Source: Drosophila miranda (Eukaryota > Arthropoda > Insecta > Diptera > Drosophilidae). From it: 64,000 nucleotides of DNA. This document shows positions 37,495 through 49,576 of the stretch, piece after piece. Made by a program: the position numbers and the translations under genes. The DNA lies in NCBI RefSeq assembly GCF_003369915.1, contig NC_046675.1, positions 32,015,001-32,079,000 on the forward strand. Direction: 5' to 3'. Below the pieces are notes generated by a model, which saw nothing but the letters and a program-made list of their open reading frames with translations, did not search any database and was not told the origin of the DNA. The first letter of the stretch is position 1, and the number at the start of each line of letters is the position of its first letter.

Positions 37495-40204
37495 ATGGAA
37501 TCTACTACCATAATCCCTATATCAATGTTCAAAATACCTCTACATACCATATATCATACTCTATACTCTATACTCTATACGAATAAATAGTCAATTGTCC
37601 GCGCGTGTGTGTATATTATATATAATTAATAATGCTTTATTTTAATTAATTAAAATAATTTCTACAATACAATTTGTATGGTTTTTCGTTTTTATTTTTA
37701 ATTTTTTGTTTTGCTTTTGTTTTGTTTTTTTTAACAGCTTATAACTTGCGTTTTACTCATGTATCAATTATCAATTTGTTGTTGTTGTAATTTTAGCTTA
37801 TGTTTTTAAAAATCATTTATGTTGTATATATAATTATTATTATCATTTGTATTACGTTTATCAAATTATACGTTAATTAACAGCTTTAATTAAATAGGGC
37901 TTTCCTTTAGTTTTTATATTGTTTTTAGCTTTATTTCGAGAAAAATTGAACGCGAATTAATTTCAAAAATTGAAATCGAATTTGATGGTGTTTTTATGTA
38001 ATGAGAATGAATCGTTATATAGTATGTATATCCTTATAATTTGTCTAAATTGTGGTGTATATTTTATTTTAATGCCTAAAATTCTGGTATTCTTCGTTCT
38101 AGTCGATGTGTGGGGTGTAGGGGGGCGGAGAGGGTGAGAGTGTGGTGCCATACAAATGAAATATATTATAGATATACGTACGGGTTATACGATGGATGCT
38201 GGATGGGACCTATAAAGGAATTATTGTTTGAAATTTGAGTCCCTCGACAGTTTGGAGTTTTTTTTTCTAAAGACTTAACCTCGATCCGGCCGAGGATTTT
38301 TTAGCACGTTAGTAAACACATTTAGAGAGGCGAACGCACGCACATTGAGTAGAGAGGAGAAGTATCTATGTATGTTTAATCAATCAACCAATCAATCAAT
38401 CATTAACCAACGAACCAACGCATGAACGAGAACTCACACAGCAAATAACACTTTGAGGCAATTTTTATACATTATGGAATCAATATATGTATATATATGT
38501 AGGTATGTATATATATAGGTAGTATTTTGTATGTTGTATATATGTATCTCGTAAACGCATTTCGCTTTTGCTGTTGTTATATTTTTAAAGTAATCCTCGA
38601 TTCAAGTGTATATATGGATGTATGTATGTACATATGCCGATGCATTCACTATGTTTATGTATATATTTTCCGAGTGGCTATCGTATCTGTGTCTGTCTGT
38701 TCGTCTGTTTGAGTGATATAAAAATAAAAGCTGCTCCCTCAATCCATGGAGTGCTGCATGCAATATTCCCCCCGCACTTAAATCCCACTTGATGTCCATC
38801 TGAATGCTTTAAGCCTATGAGGTTCAATTATATCCATTTGTAGCCTTTTAATGTTAAATGTTAATGTCTTTAATCTTTAATCTTTAATCGGGTGCATTGT
38901 CTGTCTCTGTGTGTAAGTGTGCTTTAAGATCATTTAAAGAGCTTGTAGTTCTTGTTTCTGTTTTGTTCGGTATAGATTCTTTTTAGTTTCAAAATGGACG
39001 TTTTATAGATAGATATAGATATACACGGTAGATACATAGTATGTATAAGGTATTCTTTCCCTTCCTTCCTTCTTTGAGCAGAAAATGTAGCGGCAGATGG
39101 TAAAAAGTTCTTTAAAGCGAGAGACACGTGTCTTGTGCAGAAGTGGGGATTGGATTGGATTGTGTGTTTGTGTGTCTAAGGTGGTTTTATTTTCTTTCTT
39201 TTTTTTTAGTATAATTTTAGGCATTTTTATCGAGTAGATATTGGCAGTTTTCTAGTGTTTGTTTATGCTCGAAGAAAACTATTGGCTATCACGATCTTCT
39301 TAATTCCTTCAACCCAATGAAAGGCAAGTGGTTTGCCCCACAACCACCAGCAAGCCTCCAGCTACCCCTCCTTCTCCGCAGATTGTTGGATTGACTTTTG
39401 AAATGCAAATCAAATGCAGACCACAGGATGCATAAACCATGAATGCAAATAAACCCTGCACTACATGGAATGCTCATATCTATCTCTTGAGATGCCTCAA
39501 CAATCTGTTCTCCGTCTGTCTCTCCCTACTTCTATAGAAATCACATGTTCAAAATGCTCTGCGAACCCGCCTCCAGGCATTCCCCTGGCCTCCCTTCCCT
39601 CCCGTCCCTTTCGATTCTCATTTATTCGTTCATTTCGAATGTGTGGTGTGGTGGCTTTTGTGTGTTTAACTTTTTACATTAATCTGTCATTTGGTTTTAT
39701 TTCAAAATTTATACAAAATGCAACTTAAATCAATTTCCATTTTGAATTCCATTACAAGGAGCAGGAAAAACGAACCGGGATACGGGATCCCTTCCGTGAA
39801 TACATATTACATACGACTGCAGGTTTTGAGGGGGGGATTTTCCTGCAATTTCTGGTTTCTGGAATTGGTTTTTCTTTTTTGTTTGTTGTCGGGTGCGCTA
39901 CTATTATGTAACTAAACTTTTATTTCTTACTCGTACTTTCTTGTCATACACTTGGTGTCCTTTTTTGTGGTGTTGATGCCGCCGCGCCTTCAAAATTGCT
40001 TTCATTTCGTTAATGCTTTTGCTTTTCGATTTTCAGTTTTGGTGTTTTTTGTTTTTGTTTTTCTTTGTTTTTATAACGTAAATTTATTTATGCAATTTGT
40101 ATCTCCATTTTGTTGTTTCGCTTTGCCTTTTAGTTTTTTGTTGTTTTACTCCTTTTTACAATACACATTTTATATAATTTGTTTTACAATTTTCTACAAT
40201 ATAT
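37495..40204. other. Convergent 3' regions of cry and vib
   Basis: An AATAAA on + at 37582-37587 is the likely cry poly(A) signal, 88 bp after its stop. On the minus strand TTTATT occurs at 37636-37641 and at several places up to 40170, so the vib 3' UTR could be anything from tens of bases to about 2.5 kb. The sequence is very T-rich on +, as expected of a long fly 3' UTR read on minus. TATGTA/TGTATA words, which resemble Pumilio sites, occur around 38480-38660. No coding exon was seen. Confidence 0.55.
37582..37587 (+). terminator. cry poly(A) signal AATAAA
   Basis: A canonical hexamer 88 nt after the cry stop codon, followed by a GTGTGT-rich downstream element at about 37600-37612. Confidence 0.7.
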
Positions 40205-43200
40205 TTAATCGGCATCCGCACGCATGCCCCGCACTTCGCCCACCTGCCGCGCCTTGTCCAGCTCCTCCTTGACCTTCTCCTCGATGGCGCGAATGTCCTC
40301 CATTGTTAGACCGTACCAGCGATCAGTAGAACAGAAAACTTGGCTATAAATATAGCAGAGGCAGAAGATTCGATTAATTAAGAGCCTAAGAGTGCTCCCT
40401 TTTGGGCCTCATTTACCGATGGAAGTTTGTGAAAAGGCGTCGCTCGGACTTTTGTATGAAATTCTCTACTCTTGTCTGCAGGCCGAACCATTTGAATTCG
40501 CATGTCACCAGCTTGTAGCAGGTCATCACGGGATCCACACGCTGTTTCCAATCGGCACCGAGCAAGGGCCCACGTCCCGTCTTCTTTGACTGGTAGCTGG
40601 AAAGGGGAAAAGCCATTTAAAATCAGTTTATATCAGGATATAGATTGGGGTCTTACGTGGTGGGATCCTCTTCGGGCTTAAAGTCTGCAGGCAATATCGG
40701 ATCATTGGCAATGTCGATGTGCACTACCTCGCGTGCTTTCAGCTTATCCGGCGTCAGTTCGTGCACCTGCAACACACAGTAGGAATAGATCAAAGGGGAA
40801 ACAGAGCACAAACAGAACAGCAATCTTAAGACAATTTCATTTACGTTTCATTCAAGACATTGAAAGCGATTCTATATATCTAGCGAGAGATATGCACATG
40901 GATAAGCAAAAATAACGAAACAAAAATGTAGCAAAATATAGAATTTAAAGGCCACGGCCAACCGTGCACACTCACATTCGGTAGATCGCCAAGGTCATTG
41001 TCGAAATGATTTGATTCGATATGCATAAGAAAGTTTTTGTCCATATAACCAGGATTCTTATTAACAGAAGAACAGAACAGTTGTACAGAGATCAAAAACC
41101 ATAAGCCATAAACCATAAAAGCCGAAACCAAGCCAAAGGAAAACGTTAGTGGGGAAACACACACACAAGCAAATTGCATGGACGATCGATTGATTGATTG
41201 ATGTTAGTCGATATATTCCGATTAATGAGATTATAAATGAAATGGAGAAAAGGAGGAACACAAATTAGTGGCATTTTGTCAGGGATCCATCACTTACATT
41301 CTCTGAATCGCCTGCGTCGCCGACGTGCAGCGTGTCGATGATTATTTTAAAGGCATCTTTCATGAATTTGGGATTCTAGAAATTCGATAAATCAAAACAA
41401 CAGATTTTTGTCATACATCTAATGATCACCCCCCACTCTTTCCCCCCATCCCTAGCCCTCGTTGATGATAGGCCCCTTAGTCCATTTACCGTGATAATTG
41501 TTCGACAATAGGGATATGCATTCCATGCCTCCTCGTGGATCTCCAGAGAGCCCTTGGGTGCCAATAGTCTTATGTACGCTGGAACTTTTGATTGCAGATG
41601 ATAGATCTTATATGTATATTGACCGGAAGTGTATTTGCCACCTGCAGGAAAAAACAAGCAAACAAACAAGGATTATTATAAGGATCATCGGTAGAATAAA
41701 CAGGATTAAGTGGCTCCTCACCGAGCAGTGGAAAGTTGTCGAAGGGCTCGTTCTTTAATACCTCAATGCCCTCGCCACCGCCTGTGTTCTCCTTCGACGC
41801 CTCGGCCACTGAGAATAATTGTGCAACTTGATACTGAACAAAAGAAGAAGGGAAGAAAAGTTTCATTAACTCTGAGCGGCTTGCGGGTCTCCTCCTTCTC
41901 CCTTACCTCTTCCACAGTCAATGGCAAAGTCACGCGGCTGCAAGGAGAAATATCAACGAGAGAGATATATAGAGAGAGAGAGAGAGAGAGAGTGCATAAG
42001 CGAATGAAGGCATAAAAGGTAGTATTACAAGATTTTAATTAAGTTTTATATATATCGTGTTTATTTGTGTATACAACGTTTTTTAATTAAATGCAGGCCC
42101 TGTGCATAAAAGGACATTCCGATACTCTACTGAAGGATGGTGAGGGTTACTTGGGGGTTTGACACAAGCCACAAAAGTATTTGCTCACAAAATCTTAGAA
42201 ATAACTTTATTTAATGGCCACAAGACCACAGACCACACGCCACTTAGCCACAACTACTCTAAAGGTTTTCTGAAGATACAGATACATATACATATATGTA
42301 CATAAGATAAGCACTTTGATGGGGCAAACACTCTAGCTGATAATTGCCACAATTTCAAGCGCCACTCGGGCGTATACGTATCTGCCGCAAAGTTGAGAAT
42401 CGTTTCGACTCGTTTCGTTCAACCTGCAGCATAATTTAAATTCTCGCATTTTAATTAAAAGCCTACACATAAATATGCATTGACCGAAAATAGCCAGCGA
42501 CAAAAGTGCCGCCCCAAAAGCTTTTCCCATTTGCATGTGGCAGCCTCCAAAACGTGCAACACACACATACACATTCGTCCTCTAATTACCAAAAAAAAAA
42601 AAAAAACATTGAAAAAAAGGTTTGCAGATGGGGCTGCAGGAAGTGTGCTATGGGTCCTTAGCATAATTATGCCACAGCCTTGAAACTTTTTTCGCATTGC
42701 CTGACTTTTGTTGCGGCTGTTGGTGGTGCCACATGCCGCAGCAGTGTCGTTTGGGGGAGGGACGGACGCGGGACAATTTAATTGCACACAAATTTTAGCC
42801 AGAAAATATTTACAAGAGGCAACACGCAGCCGCTCAACGAAGTGGATATGCACTTTCCTTTCTTTGGATTACCCCTAATGTAACCTGAAAATTCCAAGAG
42901 CTACAGCAATTCCCGAGTAATGGTTCCAAAATCCTAGCAAAAACTCCCATTTAAACATGATTGGCAATGCTCCCCAAAGAGGAAGTTCACGTTTTGGCCA
43001 CATTTTGCGCAAGTAATTTTCCAAGAAACTGCAATCTAGGAGCCCAAGTCACGGGGAAAATGAAACATTTGCACAGGTAGTAATAAAGGGTTAAATTGCT
43101 CCCCTGGTGATAATGCAGGATGGCGGCAGGAAGCCAAGCGACGTTCGGCATGCCACATCGAGGTGCAAAGCAAAGCTTTTCCTTGGCCATAAAGCACCAC

Positions 43201-46200
43201 ACGGCACCGTCTTGGCCCCATCCCAAGTTTATGAGCTGTCATCTTGGTCTTGTTGTTGTTGTTGCCTTTAACCCCACTTCTGTGGGGCACATAAAAACCC
43301 CCCACAACGAAACACACAAAACACGAGGAACAATCAAACTGAGAAGATGGGAACTTTGGTGCTTTGTTTGACGAGGAGACTGCTGTCGGCCGCTGCTGCT
43401 TCCAGACGCAATTAACCTTTTGGCCCTTCTGTTGACACTTGTAATGATGTGTTTCCTAATTGCCATCCGAATAGAGCAACTGGTGGGCGTGGTCGCCCAG
43501 AAAAGTTGCCTCAAACTATGCATCCCCCCTAGCCCCCGAAAAGGTTAAAGTTCGCTGTGTGCTGCCCCTGCCCCCTTTTTGTTCAGTGTTTAACTTGTGA
43601 CTTAGTTCATGCCAGGGATTCCCCCTCAAGGGGTAGAAGAGCTAGGGTTTAAAGTAAATTAAAACCTCCTTTAATGCCGCCTCTTAATTGTTAATGAAGT
43701 TATTCGCGAGTACAAAACTAATTAGAAAAGGCAAATAAATTGCAGGTCGAGTTTTTCGAAGGTGCCGACTGTTAAAACCTATCTTTAAGATGGTAAATCT
43801 TTAATATTATTCAAGTTAAAGAGTTCATAGTTCAAACAGTTCTTTAGTGAGAGATAGTTATTGCCAGTTCAATTATCCATATCATTTATTTGGTTTTGTT
43901 GTTTTTCTTCTTTAAATATTCCTTCCTAATCCTTCAATTACTCTGAACAAAAAAGGTACTCGAAACTTTTATTTTCATCAAATTTCATCGTTTAATCAAT
44001 TCAAATTGTAAAAGTTTTCGTCGCACAAATAAATTGACAATACAAAATTATTTCTCCTGTGTATATTTGTCTTTCTTTTTGGAAAGTTTTCTTTCGAGAA
44101 GAAGAAACTCATAAAATCCGAAAAATCAAAAACAAGAAGAAAATATTAAGGCCCCCAAAAGAACTAAAAAAAAACCCAAACAGTTTGTGACAAAAGTTTG
44201 TGTCCCAACCAGATACGAATACAGCACAGATATATGCGAGTAAATAAATTTCCAGAGGGGTTTCCCAAGGGGGCGGGGCCCTAAGGGACCGAAAGAAATA
44301 ATAGAAACAACATCTATGTACAAACTGGGTCAAAAATATCCCAATTCGAAAGATCAAAAGATAGGAGACACGCCAAAGTCCTCCAATTCCCATGCACTGG
44401 GAGAAAAAACAGTGACACCCAAGGAAAATAATTCCAATGGCCAGAGGCGTTAATGCAGACTATTTTCTGTATTTCTCTCAGTGCATGTGCGAGTGACACA
44501 CAATGAAAGCAATAAAGAAATTATGCAAAAACAAAACAACACGAAACAAAGTACAAAAGAAATCGCCACATATGCGAAGAGCTAAAGCAGAGGAGGAGGT
44601 GGGGCTACAAGGGCCTGGGGTTTGCTTAAGGACTGTCGCCGGCGAGAATAAGAGAAGACAGACAGAAAGAAAGAAAGAGTGAATAAATAAAAGTCAACCG
44701 AGTCACGAAACAAACAATAACAGCAGCAGATACGCAGCAGCAGAGCAGCGGGGGAGGAAGAGTGCTCTCTTAATGAGACCAAAGTTGCCGAAAGAAAAAA
44801 ACCCTCAAGGGGGTCTCGCGCTCTCTCGCTCTCTGCCTCTCCTCCCCTGTGACCAAGCACAAGCAGGGAAATTGTTTGCTTTTGTTGGCATAATTGAAAA
44901 TGGAAAGTGAATGTGTGAGTGGGATAGATTGAGTGCGACTCGAGCTGCGAGAGAGAGAGAGAGACGGGTGAGAGGGGTAGAAGAGGTGGGAGAGAGCTTC
45001 TGGCCATGGCTCTTGCGGTCGCTTCGTGGGCGGCCGCCACACTCGGACGACAATTGAAGGCTGAACTGAAGCACAGTAATAATTGATTTACTTTGCAGTA
45101 AAAGATGTCATGGGGAGAGATTGTAAGCGGGAGAAAGGCTGGTGGCAAGGGGAGAGGTTATATCCCACATATATGATATATGTATAGTGAAGGTTGGTTT
45201 TTCTTTCAAGGGTATGATTCATTGAATCGATGACAAAATCAAGTTAAAGCTAAAGGGAAGAAAAAAAGCGCATCAATGAAAGGCTGGAGACAAGAGTTTC
45301 CTTAGGATATCCTTTCAGAAATACCATTCAAATCGAAAGACAAATTGTCGCACAATATCTTTCCTACAAGAAAACACTTCCCAATACATAAACCACATCA
45401 AATATACTCTCCAAAACTCTGCCTTTTCTTCTTGTGGGTAAGGGTCAAAGTCATAAGCAACCCTCTGAAAACCCACAATTAAACTTAACCCAAAAAAACC
45501 CCACGATTGCCTTGGGATTAACCTTGTCTGACAGTCGTTGTTTTTTGTTTTTTTGTGTGTCTCTACGGGGCCCGCATATGGCATTAGGCCATCTGATCTA
45601 CCATCAGTCACACTCAATTACCAACAATTTGGGGAGTACAATACATTCGAGTCGTGTAATGATAATACACAGACACATAGAGGCCTAAACGGCTACAAAC
45701 GGCTCACAAATGTTTCCGTGTTATCTTATCAGAGAGAATGAAACGAGTACATGGAAATACAAATGGCGGAACTGAAATTAGAGCTCGTGCCATTTTCAAA
45801 TTGATTGGAGAGTGTAGAGAAGGCAGAGGGGGGCCGGCCCCAAGATATGTCTGGGACACAAAGTACGCCTGTACGGGGGGGCTGTAAAAGTCACGCCAGA
45901 GTCACTCCAGAGTCACGCCAGAGTAATGTCATGCTGACATTGAAAACCAGTTTCAGCTTTTAGAGATCAAAGTTGAAAAAATTAGAAAGAGAGAGAGACC
46001 ACAAATAGAATACAGTGAAATCCATTTATCCAAAAGAGATAGAGAGAGAAAGAGAGATGTGAGAAATCAAATATGATATTCAATAACTAAATAACGAACA
46101 ATTAGTGAAGCTTTTTCTCTACCCTTTTATGTAAAATTAAACCCAAAGAATGATTGATGATTATTTGCAAAAACTTAATCCCTTAAATTCCTCCTCGTCA

Positions 46201-48305
46201 TAAATACCAACGAAATATTTACAAATATTGATTTACCACAAATGATATCCTATCCGAAATGTAATTCTATAGCTACGAACCGCACTGTAGTGCACTCTAT
46301 GAGAGGAGCATGCGATTTTTATTATAAATGCACTTCCCATTCGACTATCAATAAAACCATACTCTTGTCGGCACTTAAAGTATTAATTTGTTGAAGAGGG
46401 AGAGAGATGTTTATCCGCGGAATTGCAGATGCCACACAAACATACAACATTTAAGCATGCCGTGCCACATTTAAAGTGCAGGTTATTTGGTTTATAGCTT
46501 TCGCGTTGATTGTACAATATTTTCACCGCTCCGCTGCTTTCGATTCATTTTTGCCATTCGTCCCGGAGGCAATTTCATATTGTTTATCAGCCTGCAGTCA
46601 TCATACTATACGTGGGAATACGTGTGTACACGCATACATACTTATATATTTCGTGCATTTTTCATTTCCTATTTAATGAAGGCGTTGAAATGTTCAGCAA
46701 CCAAATGGTTGCTTTACACTTCAGCGAGAGCCAAAAATCTGGCCATAAAAACATTTTTTGCAAATATGCAAATGTGTTCTGTGGGTTTACGGATAGGTTA
46801 TGGGCGAAAAGTTCAATATTTGTGCAGCCCATAGGATACAGTTTTTGGTCACATTCAGCCCCGTATAAGTTTTCCCCACAGGTCGTCGCTCCCTACAAAG
46901 TTTTGATGCGACTTACAAAAATCCCTTTATCAATTTGCTTTACAATCTCTCCCGATTGATTTGAGTGATTGTAAGAGCTGCGATGTATTTAAATTGATAA
47001 TGAAATGGATCTGTAAGGGTTAACCTTCTAACGTGTCCTCAAATGGTTACAATATTCCTTAACCTTCACGTGGCATCTGCTGGCAGAAGAGGCAAAATCA
47101 ATTATACAATAAATTGAGCAATTCAATTTGTAGCCTTTTTGGCAATTTCCGTTCATAAATTAAAACGAATAAGAATGCCCGAACAAGAGTTACGACTAAG
47201 GGATGCCCTATAATCACTACCGCAAAAAAAAGGTATCTTTTTCCATGCGCTAGTACATTTTGTATGGCTCCACTATCTCCTTCCAAGCATATAGACATAC
47301 GCAGATAATATATAAAGTAGAACAATGTACTGTAGTGCACTTGGCTTTTACATAGCACCTCTTGAAACCAAGATACCCGTCTATTCCCCCCAAATACCCA
47401 TCATGAATATCAATGTCAGAGAGCGAGAGTGTGGGAGAAAAAGAGAGGCACAGACGGACGGGTGGCTGGAGTGTGAGAGCCAGAGCGGAGGTAACCGATT
47501 TCCAGGCAGAGACGTGAATAATTTGCAAAGAGAATCTTTATGGCGTTTATAGCATTGATTGGAGGCACATTTATCAAATTTTCTGATTGAGGGACATTTG
47601 TATACCGATCCCGAACCCAAAAACTACGAACCCTATGTGCTATACACCATAGTTTATGCAACAAACCAATAAAATCTTATCGACCATTTATTTTACAACT
47701 TGTTTGATTAAAGCATTGGTATCGCAAAAGAGAGGTGGAAGCGGGGGAGAGAAAGAGCGAGAGTGAGTCACTGCTCCGCCAACAACAATGCGAAATTGAC
47801 AACGTGGCACCGGTGGCAGTGGCGGCGGCGTCAGCGGCGCTTAAACAAATTGAAATTCGGCTTCCACATGAATTTCGCAGAAATTCAATGAGAAATATGG
47901 TTGAAGCCGAGAGAGGCCAATAAGTGAAAAGACGCTTACGTAGCCTCCAACTTGAAACTCATTACGTCACCTGGATAAGAGAGTAACTAGCCCAAGAGAG
48001 AGAGAGAATGCGAGAGTGAGAGCGTGGCAGACAGCTAGCTCTGATAAGAAAAACATATTTTTGCGGTAAAATAAATGCACAAGAAAAAAAAACAGAAAAG
48101 CAAAACCAACAGCAACAACAAAGACTGACACGCGACAATGACGAGAGACAGAGAGAGAGGGGGAGGGAGAGAGCGGGAGCGAGCACAAAATCGATTTGTC
48201 ACAAAGTATTTTGCGGCTTTGCTTGTGTCATTTCAATATTTCAACTGGAAGATTTATGCATAAATTATACACTGAAATTAATACTCACAATTCTTTGATC
48301 TGCAT
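40205..48305 (-). CDS. vib: Class I phosphatidylinositol transfer protein (vibrator), 272 aa
   Basis: Eight coding exons on minus with exon 5 in its longer-known form: 48289-48305, 41907-41937, 41722-41833, 41490-41641, 41298-41375, 40657-40766, 40417-40596 and 40205-40343. These total 819 nt, in frame. The product runs [20 protein letters not shown] and then follows human PITP alpha closely: [20 protein letters not shown], the [12 protein letters not shown] block, the SKKTGRGPL loop, the [14 protein letters not shown] helix and [10 protein letters not shown], ending in GMRADAD. PITPs shuttle PI and PC between membranes. In flies vib is needed for cytokinesis in spermatocytes and neuroblasts (known). 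An alternative exon at 40976-41056 can replace 41298-41375. The 17-nt first coding exon is separated from the rest by a 6.35 kb intron, so further alternative first exons are possible. Confidence 0.96.
40976..41056 (-). other. vib: vib alternative exon, predicted mutually exclusive with 41298-41375
   Basis: This 81-nt open exon has acceptor AATAAG ending at 41057 and donor GTGAGT from 40975. It encodes 27 aa starting [15 protein letters not shown] and ending GDLPN. The neighbouring 78-nt exon encodes 26 aa starting [13 protein letters not shown] and ending GDSEN. The two are homologous (NP-x-[FY]M-x-[DK]-x-F, acidic ends), have the same phase 0-0, lie in tandem 241 bp apart and fall at the same place in the protein. 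Use of one or the other changes the segment after [12 protein letters not shown], which in mammalian PITP lies near the lipid-exchange region. Exclusive use is inferred, because including both would also keep frame. Confidence 0.8.
41938..48288 (-). other. vib intron 1
   Basis: A 6.35 kb intron with no recognisable coding exon. It has many GA runs (41967-41992, 44945-44965, 46035-46055), a three-unit 11-bp tandem repeat at 45889-45921 (AGTCACGCCAG type) and A or T runs. Regulatory elements or alternative vib first exons may lie here. The longest open frame (44582-45148, minus) is translated CT and GA repeats and was rejected. Confidence 0.6.
45889..45921. repeat. Three 11-bp tandem units
   Basis: AGTCACGCCAG is repeated three times head to tail, the middle unit with one change, followed by a partial fourth unit. 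Confidence 0.85.
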
Positions 48306-49241
48306 TTTTTCCAAATTTGTATTTCACTTTTCGAAAACGCTGAGAGGGAGGGAGAGAGGAGAGAGAGAGCACAGAAATAAATTAAATTTGCATTTCTCTC
48401 TTTTCCATACATATTAAATTGGAACTATAAATAAATGCACTTGCACTTAAAGAGCAGCGCAGCCTTCAAACACGCATTTTATTCTATATTTAATTTATTT
48501 TAGCAACAAAACGGTTGCCTGGTGAGGGGTACACACCAGAAGAGGGTGCTCTTTTGTTTGGCTGCCAAAAAACTACAACATTTACTTTTCATTCACTTTT
48601 CAATACAATTTAAACGAGCGGCGTTTCAGTTTCATTTAAGTTGGTTTTTCCTTGATTTTTTTAAAAAACACGAGTCATATGCCCCCACACACACGCTGAC
48701 ACACAACACGCACGCACACAAACACACACAGTCGCAAATCAGTTGGTTTTGCGGCAAAATTTATTCATCAAAATGCAGACGTACAATATAACTGTTTAAA
48801 TACCGTGTTTGCCTAATCGCCGGAAAAACGTTGCGCGTCCGTACTATTAGTTATGTGTATTTTGTTGTTTTTGTTGTTGTCAAAATCATCAAATCCGCCC
48901 GCTGAGAAATTGCTGTGAAAAAACTTTGGGCTGAAAAGCACTACACGGTAACTACACATTTGCTACGTTTTGCTACATAATGGGAGGAAAAAGAGGGTAT
49001 GGATAATAGGCAAAACGGCCCAGAAAAGGCTTCGCATGAAAGGTAAAATACACCCCTTTTCCCGAATATACCTTGAATCAAAAAGCCGATTTTGTCTTCA
49101 AGGTAAATTGTTCATCAAAACACGGCGGGGTGAGGATCGTACGAACCTTGCAATTTCCCTTGGCTGTTTTTGCCTGTGTCCATACCCTTTTTTATAGGCT
49201 ATTCAAAAATAAGACTCATATTTTCGTTGCGGAGAGAGCAG

Positions 49242-49273
49242 CAGTGCGACCGTCTGACCCTCAGAAATATACC
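49242..49273 (-). promoter_or_regulatory. Motif-1-like site and shared promoter block upstream of vib
   Basis: On the minus strand 49251-49242 reads GGTCGCACTG, one base from the fly core-promoter Motif 1 (GGTCACACTG). It overlaps a 25-bp block (49249-49273) that matches 3574-3598 upstream of the BRAP-like gene with two mismatches. It lies about 0.94 kb upstream of the vib ATG in the same orientation, so it is a candidate vib promoter. Confidence 0.5.
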
Positions 49274-49576
49274 ATAAATATACCGATGAAAAACTTAACC
49301 CACCTAGCAACTCCCTCTATTTTAACAGGTGAACAGTTTAAGTTGAACCGCGCAAAATAGTTCTGACTAGTTTCTGCAATCGTTGGACCTTTGGATGACA
49401 AAAATTTTATAGTATGCCTATGCAAGTTTTTATACCCTACGTTGTCAGAGAAGCTTTTTTTCGATTTTAATGAAAAATACTATAATTTCAATAGCTTAAA
49501 TATAAATTTTCCTGTTGCAGGATGGATAATGATGCGAAAATTCCCAAGGCTGGTCATTTAAAACGATATTCCCTTT

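Noticed and set aside
44582-45148. 188-codon ORF on minus in vib intron 1
   Set aside because: It is a translation of GA/CT repeats (Ser-Leu-Ser-Leu runs), which are open in several frames at once.
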